Positions 43,553 through 55,100 of a DNA stretch of 64,000 nt are shown one piece after another. Origin of the DNA: Clarkia xantiana subsp. parviflora (taxonomy: Eukaryota > Streptophyta > Magnoliopsida > Myrtales > Onagraceae); NCBI GenBank assembly GCA_036873135.1, contig JAPTYO010000017.1:2604001-2668000 (forward strand). The letters run 5' to 3'. The notes below the pieces were generated by a model. That model saw only the letters and a program-made list of their open reading frames with translations. It ran no database searches and was not told where the DNA came from. The position numbers and the translations under genes are program-made. The number at the start of each line of letters is the position of its first letter. Position 1 is the first letter of the stretch.

Positions 43553-44115
43553 AAAGTCGCCTTAAGTGGTGCCCGAAAAAGTCGCCTTAAGTGGTGCCCG
43601 ATAAAGTCGCCTTAAGTGGTGCCCGATGTAAAATCGCCTTAAGTGGTGTATGCTGTTTATCATTTAATTCGATGTAAGCCAATTTTGTGCCATCAATAAA
43701 TAAAGAAGTTGCTTCCAAACAAGAGTTGTTCTTAGATTTATGCTAAGTGTAAAAGTAGCCTTGAGTGGTGCACGATACTAAGTCGCCTTCAGTGGTGCAC
43801 GATACTAAGTCGCCTTCAGTGGTGCACGATACTAAGTCGCCTTCAGTGGTGCACGACGAAAGTCGCCTTCAGTGGTGCACGATGAAAGTCGCCTTTAGTG
43901 GTGCACGAAGAAAGTCGCCTTCAGTGGTGCACGATGAAAGTCGCCTTTAGTGGTGCACGAAGAAAGTCGCCTTCAGTGGTGCATAATGAAAGTCGCCTTC
44001 AGTGGTGCACGACGGAAGTGAAAAAGTCGCCTTCAGTGGTGCACGAAAAGCCGCCTTAAGTGGTGCACAATCCTTAGATTTATTCTAAGTATCAAAAAGT
44101 CGTCTTAAGTGACGC
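43553..44115. repeat. Tandem repeats after pol in C
   Basis: First series GTCGCCTTAAGTGGTGCCCG (43555-43640), then about a dozen 22-30 bp units of GTCGCCTTCAGTGGTGCACG (43740-44050), ending in diverged units. D inserted within the last unit at 44122. Confidence 0.88.
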
Positions 44116-44121
44116 GCGATG

Positions 44122-44923
44122 ATGGATATACGCCCAATTTGAACCCGTTGACTTCCAAACCGTTGTATTTTTATCGTCCCATTACCGATTGTAAATCGAA
44201 ACTTCAACCCGAACACTTCGCGAACACGTCAACGGCTCGGACGAGGCCGGAGCGCTCGTCCGGTCGAGGCAAACTCACCTAGGTGAGGTTGGGTGGCCAC
44301 ACCCGACCTCCCCTAGGAGAGATCGGGTGGACCAACCCGATCTCTCCTAGGAGAGATCGGGTCGGCCAACCCGATCTCTCCTAGGAGGGATGGGGTTGGC
44401 CAACCCCATCCTCCCTAGGAGGGGTTGGGTGCCCTCACCCAACCCCTACCCTTGGGGGTCGGATTTCTCCTCCCCCAAGGGCCCCTGCGCCATTTTCGGA
44501 CACCCACACTCGGTTCACGTCGCCTACCTTCTCCGTATCCTAAGGTCTTAATTATGCGCTTAAAGGGTAATTAATTGTGTTTAGAGGTTAACGATGTCAT
44601 TAAGCCACCTTAATGACACCGTTGCCTATAAATACCCCACCTTCACAACTCATTAGGACATCTTGGCAATTTGGATTATTTTGCTCTGACATCTCTCTAG
44701 TTTATCTCTCTAAAAACGATACTGACTTAGGCATCGGAGAGGGTTCACCAGGCACCACCCCCCCCCCCCCTCTCTGTGTCTGGTACTGCCCCTTCTGCAG
44801 GAAGGAAGGAAGGAAGGAAACAAGGCAAAGCAGGGCAACCCGAGAGTATCAGATCATCCGCATCTCCAGTGAGGAACGGGATTTGAGCCGATCATCCGTT
44901 GACCCAGATCTCGGAACCTAACA
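44122..44923 (+). repeat. D 5' LTR (802 bp) with 5-unit palindromic array
   Basis: Starts TGATGGATATACGCCC and ends GGAACCTAACA. The palindromic 34-bp array is at about 44280-44450, TATAAATA at 44627-44634 and GCATCGGAGAGGG at 44731-44743, followed by a 14-base C run. The D 3' LTR has three more 34-bp units. Confidence 0.92.
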
Positions 44924-44925
44924 CT

Positions 44926-44946
44926 TGGCGCCGTCTGTGGGCTTCG
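44926..44946 (+). other. D primer binding site
   Basis: TGGCGCCGTCTGTGGGCTTC starts two bases after the LTR end. Confidence 0.87.
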
Positions 44947-44974
44947 AACAGAAAGCCTGACAATCACGAGAGCG

Positions 44975-45720
44975 AAGACGAACAACTTAGTGTCTAGAGA
45001 TAATCGCCCACCTGGGGGCAATAGGCAAGAAAGACAGCCTATACCTCCAGTAAGGCTGCCTAACCCAGAGAAACAGTATGCACACCCAGAGTCTCAGGTA
45101 ACCCCACAGGCACCCCAGCCTAACAAGCAGGGAGGAGAACCTTCACGCCCAGCTGGCTAGGCGGCTTCCACAGCTTCAACTCCATTGACTAGGAAGCCAC
45201 AGGGACAGGGGGGCAACAAGGAGTGCCATCCCAATACACGGCACCTCCACAGGGATACCACTATGAGGTACAGCCTCAAGGGTACCCATATTGAATACTG
45301 ACTCAAAGGAACGACAATCGTGCCCACACAACCAACACAAGGCCGGCATACACACAGGGAGCACATACAGTGACTCCAGGGCTGATGAGCGCCTCAGATG
45401 AGGTACTAGCTTACAGAGAGACCCTAAGGAATAGACAGGAAAGGCAACACCAACAGGAAGGAGAAGAAGCTCATGAAGAGGAGCAAATTCCAACGGAAGA
45501 ACGCCACTCGCACCCTCGAACAGGGCAACGAGGAGAAGAAAGAAGAAATTATCAAGAGCCACCCCCAGAGCAATTTGTGCTTCCTAGGCAACAACAAACA
45601 CAACAGGACGCCAGGGCCTACACCCCACTGGGGGCAGACAGACAGCCAAGACCTCAAAGGAGGCAAGAATTCCACCAAGTACCCCAACAGGGACATACAC
45701 CGCACTAAAGGAAGACATAC
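44975..45720 (+). pseudogene. gag remnant of D
   Basis: Matches the N-terminal part of the Gag of G. The start position is AAG (44975-44977) instead of ATG, and a TAG sits at 45158-45160 after RPAG; both changes are also in F. The best residual frame is 45370-45708, with MSASDEVLAYRETLRNRQER, EEQIPTEERHSHPR, RRNYQEPPPEQFV and AYTPLG. Capsid core, zinc motif and protease are missing. It cannot encode a working Gag. Confidence 0.82.
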
Positions 45721-48370
45721 GTGACAGACCAACAAGGATATAGGAGTTCCAACATCCACCCTGGCAATGTACACATACAGTTCGTATCACCACGGACATG
45801 ACTAAGGGACATACCAATGAAAGCTCAAAGGGAGGGACATAGTCCCAACAACACAACAAGGCAACCACCTACCCATGATACAGCACGACAGGTCCAAACC
45901 CCTTGTGCATGACAACCCTTGGCACACATCCCCCTAGGACAGGGGAGGAGTTAAAAAGACAAGGATTTGAACAGGGGACTCAAAGAGTACCACACCACGT
46001 CAGCACATAGCAACTACAATGGGAAATCTCATGGAGAGACATAGTAGAGTGAGATCGCACATAGCATACATGAAGGATACACCTCCACCTTGCAAGGATG
46101 CGACCTCATATTCCTCAAGTGGAAGGAATACACACAGACTAATGGAGGAAGACAGTTACATTACCAAGGAAGCAGGGGATATCAACCCCCACACTCATAT
46201 CCTTCCCATATCCTCTTATTTAATTTAACTGCATAACAAGTCAACTCCCTAAAAGGGGTATATTTTGATACTTGATATCAACATGTTTTCCAAGAAAGAC
46301 CATACCGGACGCCTTCAGGCTCCGTGGTATATATGTACACAGGTGGACCACTAGAAGAATCCGTAAAAGGCCGTCGCCAATCAAGAGATGCACAAGAAAC
46401 AGATTTCTCAATCTCAAAGGGCACCTATAAGGTCAAGTTTCTGGGAAAGATCACAAGATGGAAGGCTCACTTACAAAAATAAGTTGAGCACTCCCAACAT
46501 CCTATAGAGGAACATCAACACACCCATTAATGACACGGCACTGCAAATGAACCAGGAGTAAGGATGGAACAAGTATCCTTACAAGTATCCTTACAAGTAT
46601 CCTTACAAGTATCCTTGCATCTATTTTTGCAAAAATAAACTCCGTAGATAAAGAGGTTATCTAATAGATGACTATGTCTCTGTTCTCAAACTACGATCCT
46701 AACCCGGAGATCCTTGGACTCCGTACTATATATGTAATGAATAACATGTTCATCAGAGATAGGTACACGAAGATTCAAGACAGCGCCATAAAGATCAGGC
46801 GCATACCTCTACCAAGTACGACACATTGGAGTGTTCACAAACACTCCTTCGCTATCTCACAAGAAAGGAAGGCAACCAAGGATACAAGTCCTAATAGAAT
46901 AAACATCGGTAGAAAATCCTGTCATTGAAGTCATGCACCAAGAGAGAAACTCTAAAGATGCAAGATTAGCAAAAGAGATAGTGCAACAACTAGAGTGTGA
47001 AAATGAGATACATCTCCTATCAAGAGCCTTAGGGCAGGATAATAGTTCTACAAGATCAACCAAAGAAGAGCTCAAAAGCTTGGGGAGTAAGGTTTCAAGA
47101 TCGACCCTCACACTAGACGCACATCCCGATCAACCACCTTGTCTGCAAATGATAAGACATTTGACTCTGGCATCTCATCAAGAGGAGAACCACGATAAAA
47201 GGGGCACTAGAAAAATATCCCGCCTTTAAGGCCATACGCCGAATACATGATGAATGAAGGTTATGACAAAACAAAAAAGGAGGGACTTGTCAGCTCAACA
47301 CACCTCAAACACGTATACGTACGCAACACAAATGCAGCCTCTAATGAAGCTATCCAGCAAGGAATAGCCAATACGGGGACAAACCCATAGAAAATCATGG
47401 AGCATCACTTGCAAACCTAAAGGAAAACATCATTTTTAGGTTCAAGTCCTAATTCAAAGGAAGTCTATAATCAAGATTCAAGGTGGGAGGAGCATGACCA
47501 ATGTGACACTCCCTAAAAGCATTGAAGAATACTCCAATGTAAAGGAAAAGGAAAAGCACACTGAGTGCCACAACACTCCAAGATTATCACAGCCCGGTCA
47601 GACCCCCCCCCCCCCCCCCCATGCACGTGCAAAGAGCATGGATTAGATTGACTAGTCTGAAACACACCTACGAGATTAACAACCCAAGACGCCATTCTAT
47701 GAGAGAGCTTTTCAATCTAAAACACAAGGAAGGGGGGGAAAGAATTTACAAGCACCCCTAGGATACAAACACTGCCGCATCCTGGTTATCAAGAGAATAA
47801 AATCCACCCCCACCCACCCAAAGCAAAAGCTCTTCCACCCAACCTCCAAAGACACATCCGACAAAGGCATCATCCAAACCATGCCTATGACTGAAACAAG
47901 CAAGCATGAGAAAGAGTAAATCCTACAAGGGACACTCATCGCATTCAAACAAGCAGACAAGGGAGCCCCGAGCATAAGAGGTACCCAACCAAGAAAATGA
48001 ACGAGGGGCCTTCAACGGCCAAATATGAAAGGCGGTGTGACCACCAAGCAACTTGGGGGGCACCAAACGAATAAGTGCTTGGTAGTCCACCTAAGTGTAA
48101 AAGAAGAGATTAGAGGCAGAAGATCACAAGAACATGCAATACCACTTTTCCTAGAAGAGATCACGTAAGAGGAAAACATCATCAACTCCCTATACGAACT
48201 CGTCCTAAGTTGGCAACACACAAACATCGCCCTCGAGAGGTGATCTCCCACATTGAAGGAAAAGCGTGGTAGCATGCAATATCATAGAAGGAAAAGTCAA
48301 GTAAAGACTCGAAAAGCATACCAAAGACGCACCCTACATGAGAAAGGACACAAGATAAGGTAACATTATG
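45720..48370 (+). other. D internal non-coding region
   Basis: Homologous to F 6800-9240 in inverse orientation; no pol motif on either strand. A four-copy 12-bp repeat (AAGTATCCTTAC) lies at 46568-46616, one more copy than in F. A run of 18 C lies at 47603-47620. Confidence 0.7.
47603..47620. repeat. Run of 18 cytosines
   Basis: An uninterrupted C tract inside the non-coding interior of D. The homologous place in F (about 7535-7545) has only a short G run on the plus strand, so the tract expanded in D or was mis-sequenced. Confidence 0.8.
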
Positions 48371-48384
48371 AGCCCTCCGGGAGC

Positions 48385-48800
48385 CAATCCCGCGAACACA
48401 TTCGACGCCCCCAAGAGCGTATCTTGAGAGTAGTTCTAAAACTACGAACCCTGTGCCCTCCGGGAGCCTATCCCGCGAACAGATTCGACGCCCCCAAGAG
48501 CGTATCTTGAGAGTAGTGTTCATACTACGACCTTCGACGCCCCCAAGAGCGTATCTTGAGAGTAGTTATTACACTACGACCTTCGACGCACCAAGAGCGT
48601 ATCTTGAGAGTGGTTTCCAAAAACTACGAATTTCGACGCCCCCAGGAGCGTATCTTGAGGTAGATTTGCAACCTACCAGATTCGACGCCCCTAAGAGCGT
48701 ATCTTGAGGTAGAAAAAACACTACCAGATTCGACGCCCCCAAGAGCGTATCTTGAGGTAGATTTCAAACTACCAGCTTCGACGCCCACCAGGAGCGTATC
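48385..48800. repeat. 49-bp repeats in D
   Basis: About seven units with CCCCCAAGAGCGTATCTTGA, inverse to the F array and matching that of G (57169-57720). Confidence 0.87.
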
Positions 48801-48803
48801 TTT

Positions 48804-49430
48804 GGTCTAACCTGAGCCCTCCGGGAGCCTATCCTGTGAAACGTTAAGCGCCCTCCGAGAGCCTGTCTCGTGAACAGTTTTCAACGCCAACCAGTAGCGT
48901 ATCTTTGGTCTAACCTGAGCCCTCCGGGAGCCTATCCTGTGAAACGTTAAGCGCCCTCCGAGAGCCTGTCTCGTGAACAGTTCTCAACACCAACCAAGAG
49001 TATATCTCTGGTCTAACCTGTGCCCTCCGGGAGCCTATCCTGTGAAACGTTAAGCGCCCTCCGAGAGCCTGTCTCGTGAACAGTTTTCAAACGCCAACCA
49101 AGAGTATATCTCTGGTCTAACCTGTGCCCTCCGGGAGCCTATCCTGTGAAACGTTAAGCGCCCTCCGAGAGCCTGTCTCGTGAACAGTTCTCAACACCAA
49201 CCAAGAGTATATCTCTGGTCTAACCTGTGCCCTCCGGGAGCCTATCCTGTGAAACGTTAAGTGCCCTCCGAGAGCCTGTCTCGCGAATAGTTTCGACGCC
49301 AACCAAGAGCGTATCTTTGGTTTAACCTGTGCCCTCCGGGAGCCTATCCTGAGAAACGTTAAGTGCCCTCCGAGAGCCTGTCTCGTGATCAGATTCGACG
49401 CCCACCAAGAGCGTATCTTTGGTCTAACAG
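48804..49430. repeat. Six tandem 103-bp repeats in D
   Basis: Units start GGTCTAACCTG at 48804, 48907, 49010, 49114, 49217 and 49319, with a terminal partial at 49421. Each holds GCCCTCCGGGAGCCTATCCT and GCCCTCCGAGAGCCTGTCTC boxes. F and G have two units each. Confidence 0.92.
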
Positions 49431-50072
49431 TACCATACATACCATGTAAAGGGTATCATAAGAGATCATTGCACCATGCTCAGAAGGATCCAATGAGAAA
49501 ATAATCTCAAGGTAAAGTCATATGGAGAACACATAATGTTTTTTCTTGATGAAATAGCAGGTATGACATGAAGGAAAACAAGAAAGAAGAATAAGTAAAG
49601 GAAACACACCAAAAGAAGAGTCCATGACCAAAGGATCATATACAGAAGCACAAGAGGTTATCATGAAAAGTAACGAGTTATCCTACCACCCATATCACAA
49701 GTCAAGAGAAGTATCTCAAATGAACCCAACACCACCAAGAAGGATAGCAAAGACATGAAATCCGAAGGTCAAAGCTCTCAAAATAAGCTCGACCCATCAA
49801 GAAGAGAATTGTCTTACAAGCCACACAAATCAATCTCCGACAAATGTTATTGTCATGCATGTCGCCCTCGCGTGACCTATGCTCGTATCAGACTTGAACA
49901 TCGTCAAGCACAACTCATGAAGGAGACATCTAAAGAGCATAAAGGATACAACATCCGACAAGACGAGACATCGGGACCTAACCCAACAAACACAGCCTAC
50001 ACAAAAGGCAACTATAGCAATGAAGGCTCTCCAATGAGAAAGGAATACTAAAGCACAACTCCATACATCGTG

Positions 50073-50340
50073 ATGTGGCTATCATGTCCACATACACTGA
50101 AGTTGCTATCATGTCCACACACACTGAAGTTGCTATCATGTCCACACACCTTGAAGTGGCTATCATGTCCACATACCTTGAGGTGGCTATCATGTCCACA
50201 TACCTTGAAGTGGCTATCATGTCCACATACCCTGAACTGGCTATCATGTCCACACACTACAGAAGGGCTATCACTCCGACACATCACGAAGTGGCTATCA
50301 CGTCCACATACCCCGAAGTGATTATCATGGCAACACATCA
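50073..50340. repeat. About nine tandem 30-bp repeats in D
   Basis: GAAGTGGCTATCATGTCCAC-type units, the inverse of the F array at 5034-5310. They leave artefact frames on both strands. Confidence 0.9.
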
Positions 50341-50644
50341 TAAAACATCTGTCAAAGACATGAATTGTAAAGACACCATCCCGACCACGAACATCAAAAG
50401 GCTACGCCTAGCCCTAGGAGGAGGTTCAAGAAAAAGGGAAAAACAACACCCTTCGTACGCTCATCAAAGGTAGGCACTTATATTTCAACCCACTGGGTGA
50501 TACTAGGAAGGAGACGTCCTCATTATGAAGACAACCTCCATATCTCACGAAATCAACCATGAAGCAAAGAATAACGACAAGCACTATTGAGGGCATATAA
50601 CAAAACGATCCCCACAACGATCACAACTACGATACTAGTAGAGG

Positions 50645-51480
50645 CTAACTCAAGAGCAGTCTCCACCAAACTCCAAAGCAAGAATTTGCTATCTTAATCA
50701 GAGCCACGGCAAGAGAAAGGAACCTCAATGAAAGGTGATGATCACACCCATCACCAAAAGAAAAATCTTCAACGCAGGGGTTAATAACATAACCCATAGG
50801 AAAGACAAAAACACTTTCAAAAGTCGTCAAATCTACATGAAGATGAAATAAACTTGAGACTCGGCCCCTCGGCTAGGGGGCAGGGGATAGAGAAGAGACA
50901 TCAAGACCTATGATCACCCCATCGCCAGCCACAGGTTGTTTCCTTTTGTCAAGCAAAGAGGGAGCCTCTTCAACCACTACCTCCTTATCATGGGAGGGAG
51001 TCAGCAAGGGGGCACTTGAAGGAGGGCCCGACCTCAGAGTCAGGTTTCCGCGCCTTGGATTTAGGTTGACTTGAACTCTCACCCGCCACAAGAACCATTC
51101 GGTAACCAGGGAAGAACGCTCTAACAACAAGAAGGAAGCAGCATGAGAACGATCATAAGTATATCACAAAGAAAAAAGAAGGGAAAAAGAACATACTGGA
51201 AGCATTAGCAGCCACCCCTGACCTAGAAAATTTCTTGGCCTGATAAGCAGAACTAGAGGGTTCTTCCCTCTCATCTGATTCAACAGTACGTTCGGAACGC
51301 TCTGCCCACACCTTGTATGTTTCTCCATGAAATCAACCTACAAGGGGTCATACGAGTCCCTGCCTCATACGAGTCCACCTCGGACACCCAAGACACAGGA
51401 CGGTCAGATTTGGTCTGACTACCTTGGAAAACGATCTTCAAGGTCTCCCTGTCTGAAGAAGAAAGCTTCCCAAAAGTGAG
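50645..51480 (-). pseudogene. Antisense gene remnant in D
   Basis: Minus-strand pieces matching the remnant in F: KEVVVEEAPSLLDKRKQ (about 50960), and the FGKLSSSDRETLKI segment near 51420-51480. The region around 51240-51420 carries more sequence than F (about 130 bases near 51280-51400). The N-terminal domain and coiled coil are absent, as in F. Confidence 0.55.
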
Positions 51481-51879
51481 TCATCTATACGAGCAACCAA
51501 CGCAAAGATCGACCCTTACTCATGGAGGGGCGATATATGCCTACTACGGGGGCAACCTTAACACCAAGGGAAGAGGGCGAACTTTTAGTTTCCCCAAATG
51601 GAGCAACGCTCTAGCACATCCGAAGGAAGGGTCAACCCTTAACACATGTCAATAGACCCCTTCGCTCGCGGCGGTAAGAAGAAAGCTTGTAAGCTTTTTC
51701 ACCCTCACTTTTATGGGGAACAAATTGCAGGGTAAAGGTCAAGAGCTATACACACGCTCCAACGAATGAAGGAAAAATGTTACACATGCCGAAGGTCGAG
51801 ATTAATGGAAAATGCTCACGCTAGTACGAGGGAGGCGGAACGTTGTGTCCCATTGAGTGGCAGAGTCCCCACCCTCAAG

Positions 51880-52235
51880 TAAAGGAGAAGTCTATGCTCT
51901 CACCTTTGCATTTATGCTCATATTCATGATTATCATCTACAGGTACATCAATGTCATCACTCATGCTTATACTCACAACCCATCCATACATACTTACATG
52001 TTCATGCTTGCACTCATATGCATGCCCACATACACCCTCCCGTGTGTTCAAACATTTAGACGTCCATGCACGTGACCGCCATATATTTATGCATACATCC
52101 ATGACTACAATCGCAGCATGTCTATACTCACTCCCATCCTTATGTTCCTACTTGCATGTATGCTAGTACACATCCTCATGTTCATGATATGTCCATGTTC
52201 ACTCCTAGTTAACATCCTAGGCGTATTTTCTAGTA
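51880..52235. repeat. ATG/CAT-rich low-complexity block in D
   Basis: The inverse counterpart of F 3240-3550. Opens spurious frames on both strands (51857-52075 plus, 51875-52102 minus). Confidence 0.6.
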
Positions 52236-52577
52236 TCCCATACTTAGAAAAATTTCGGACCAAAATTAAATTTTCCTTCACTTGGGCAAAATCCCGGCAC
52301 GAAATTGAAGCATGAGTCACTTAGGTGTATTCGTATTGCATCCTTATGCAAGCGTGTATTTTTTCGAGTATACGCCTGTAGCAAAGATAGATTTATTACT
52401 CCCACCTCAGACGGACGCGTGCCTAGGCACACGTCCGTGCTACTCTGACGTTTACAATTCCTCTATCTCATAAGGCAGGGGGCAGAGTCAGAGGCACGCA
52501 TCCATGGGTAAGCAGGCATTCAGACAAGGAGGTAAAACCCCGGTTTCAAATTGCGCGTATCATACCATCCTGAAATA

Positions 52578-52582
52578 GAGTC
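52578..52582. repeat. Target site duplication of G, left copy (GAGTC)
   Basis: GAGTC precedes the G LTR and recurs at 63183-63187 directly after the other G LTR. In intact copies (62250 region, and F on the minus strand) GAGTC is followed by AATCAAGGG and the purine tract, exactly what follows the right-hand copy. Confidence 0.93.
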
Positions 52583-53543
52583 TGATGGATATACGCCCAA
52601 TTTGAACCCGTTGACTTCCGAACCGTTGTATTTTTATCGTCCCATTTATGATTGCAAATCGAAACTTCAACCCGGACACTTCGCGAGAACATCGACGGCT
52701 CGGACGGGGCCGAAGCGCCCGTCCGGCAGAGACGAACTCACCTAGGTGAGGTTGGGTGGCCACACCCGACCTCCCCTAGGGGAGATCGGGTCAGCCGACC
52801 CGACCTCCCCTAGGGGAGATCGGGTCAGCCGACCCGATCTCCCCTAGGGGAGATCGGGTGGACCAACCCGATCTCTCCTAGGAGAGATCGGGTTGGCCAA
52901 CCCCATCCCTCCTAGGAGGGATCGGGTTGGCCAACCCGATCTCTCCTAGAGAGATCGGGTTGGCCAACCCGATCCCTCCTAGGAGGGATGGGGTTGGCCA
53001 ACCCCACCCTCCCTAGGAGGGGTTGGGTGCCCTCACCCAACCCCTACCCTTGGAGGTCGGATTTCTCCCCCCCAAGGGCCCCGACACCACCTTCGGACTC
53101 CCATGCTCGGTCCACTCCGCCTACCTCCTCCGAATCCTAAGGTCTTAATTATGTGCTTAAAGGTTAATTAATTGTGTTTAAAGGCTAACGATGTCATTAA
53201 GCCACCTTAATGACACCGTTGCCTATAAATACCCCACCTTCACAACTCATTTGATCATCTTGGCCATTTGGACATTTTAGCTCTGACATCTCTCTAGCTT
53301 TATCTCTCTAGAAAAGTACTGACTTAGGCATCGGAGAGGGTTCACCAGGCACCACCCCCCCCCCTCCGTGTCTGGTATTGCCCCTTCTGCAGGGTAGAAG
53401 GAGAGAAGAAGCACAGGAAGGAAGGAAGGAAAGAAGAAGATAGGCTAAGATAGAGCAACTCAGGAACACCGGATCGCACACATCCCCCGTAAGGAGTGAG
53501 ATCAAAGCCGACCCCCCGTTGACCTAGATCTCATAACTTAACA
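52583..53543 (+). repeat. G 5' LTR (961 bp) with 9-unit palindromic array
   Basis: Starts TGATGGATATACGCCC and ends CATAACTTAACA. Array at about 52745-53050, TATAAATA at 53224-53231, GCATCGGAGAGGG at 53328-53340. One array unit is 33 bp. It has two units and two poly-C bases more than the 3' LTR. Confidence 0.93.
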
Positions 53544-53545
53544 CT

Positions 53546-53563
53546 TGGCGCCGTCTGTAGGCT
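53546..53563 (+). other. G primer binding site
   Basis: TGGCGCCGTCTGTAGGCT, two bases after the LTR end, with one difference (A for G) from D. Confidence 0.85.
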
Positions 53564-53594
53564 TCGGACAGAAAGCCTGGCTATTACACGAGCT

Positions 53595-55100
53595 ATGACG
53601 AACAGTAGGGTGTCCAGGCCCCAACACCCACCCGGGGGCAATGGGCGGAGAAGAGAACCCATACCCCCAGGGAGGCGGCCTAACCCTGGGAAGCAGCCAA
53701 TGCATCCAGAGCCACAAGAAATACCACAACCTCCTCAGCAACAGAACAACCAGGAGGGAGGACCTTCACGCCCAGCTGGGGCTGAGTCCTCCACAGCCTC
53801 CACCCCCCGGGCAAGAAGGCTACAGAGAGAAAGAGAACAACAGGGAGTGCCTTCCCACAACACGGCACCCCCTGAGGGATACTATTATGAAGAGCAACCC
53901 CAAGGGTACCCGTATGGGATGCCAGCACAGAGAGGTGGCAACCGCGCCCACACAGCATATGCAAGGCAGGCATACACCCAAGGGACTTACACTGAAGCTC
54001 ATGGAGAGGAGCAGATCCCAACAGAAGAGCATTACTCGCACCCTCGAGCAGGGCAGCGAGAGGAACAGAGAAGATATTACCAAGAGCCACCCCCAGAGGG
54101 AAGGCAACAATTCGTGCCTCCTAGGCAACAGCAGAACAACAGGGCTTACACCCCGCTTGGGGAGGAAAGACAAGCAAGACCTCCAAGGAGGCAGGACTTC
54201 TATGAAGCACCCCAGCAGGCGTATCAAGAGTACACCTACAGTCCATACCAGCAGGGACAAGGGAACCCAGTAAGCCCAGTCTACAACTACAATGGATATC
54301 AGAGGGATTATACTCCGGCACAGGTGATGATCACCCCGGAGGAGATAGAAGCCATGATAACCCGGAAATTGAATGAGTCAAAGAAACCCAGCCTGCATTG
54401 TCTAAGTGACAAGACGAACCACCCTTTCACAAGGGAGCTGGAGATGAACAGGGTGCCAGACTCCCTACACACTGTGCAAATTGCAAAGTACAATGGGAAG
54501 GGAGACCCCCTAGAGCATATCCAACAGCATGAGGCCTCTCTATTCGGGAGGACAACTGATGAAAGATACAAGGCACTCCTTTTCCCAAACACCCTATCAG
54601 GGGTGGCCTCACATTGGTTCTTCAGCCTGCCCTCTGAGAGCATCCACTCATGGGAGCAGCTAAAAGCTAAGTTTCTGCAGAGATACCTAGGGGAGAGGAA
54701 ACTCCTCAAAGGAACAGGCTCCATTGATGACGTAAAACAAGAATACGATGAATCCCTGGCCAGCTACTATACTAGGTTCAACCAGAATATTGCAGACATC
54801 CAGGGAGACATCACTGAAGGGGAGATAATCCGAGCCTTTATCAGAAACTTAGGTCGCTTTGGGTCAACATTGGCTGAAAAGATGGCCAAAAAGCCAGCAA
54901 GCACCTTGGAGGAGCTTGCAGGGAGAGTTAAAACGCATATTGACCTTGAGAGGCACAGGGCAAGCAAGAAGGCCAAATTCAGGCAGCCAAGGAGGATACT
55001 CAAAGGCCAAACAAAGGAAAGCCACCCCAGGCACCACAGCATGCAAGGCAGCAGGAATGGCGTCCGCCACAGCAAAGAAACCAAATGGGTGAACCCTTAA
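53595..55100 (+). CDS. gag: Gag polyprotein of G
   Basis: Open frame of 501 codons starting at the first ATG after the primer site. Residues 1-240 are proline-, glutamine- and arginine-rich and low in complexity, with PQGYPYG and EEQIPTEEHYSHPR. Residues about 245-460 form a Retrotrans_gag capsid domain: KYNGKGDPLEHI, SHWFFSLPSESIHSWEQL, FLQRYLGERKLLKG, YDESLASYYTRFNQ and IIRAFIRNLG. The end overlaps the protease frame by 16 bases in a different phase, so a frameshift, programmed or mutational, is needed to continue. No stops interrupt it. It would assemble the particle; for this element it is the only long intact product. Confidence 0.88.
   Translation: MTNSRVSRPQHPPGGNGRRREPIPPGRRPNPGKQPMHPEPQEIPQPPQQQNNQEGGPSRPAGAESSTASTPRARRLQREREQQGVPSHNTAPPEGYYYEEQPQGYPYGMPAQRGGNRAHTAYARQAYTQGTYTEAHGEEQIPTEEHYSHPRAGQREEQRRYYQEPPPEGRQQFVPPRQQQNNRAYTPLGEERQARPPRRQDFYEAPQQAYQEYTYSPYQQGQGNPVSPVYNYNGYQRDYTPAQVMITPEEIEAMITRKLNESKKPSLHCLSDKTNHPFTRELEMNRVPDSLHTVQIAKYNGKGDPLEHIQQHEASLFGRTTDERYKALLFPNTLSGVASHWFFSLPSESIHSWEQLKAKFLQRYLGERKLLKGTGSIDDVKQEYDESLASYYTRFNQNIADIQGDITEGEIIRAFIRNLGRFGSTLAEKMAKKPASTLEELAGRVKTHIDLERHRASKKAKFRQPRRILKGQTKESHPRHHSMQGSRNGVRHSKETKWVNP

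Larger units (their letters stand above)
37241..44121 (+). mobile_element. Element C: Tat-lineage retrotransposon, near-complete gag-pol, 3' end cut by D
   Basis: 5' LTR, primer site, gag, protease, RT, two RNase H domains, integrase and the post-pol repeats are present. The antisense gene and 3' LTR are missing because D interrupts the repeats at 44122. Coding damage is light: a gag frameshift, two stops, a 40-bp deletion before RT and a one-base deletion in the RT active site. It is the best copy of the family in the window. Confidence 0.9.
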
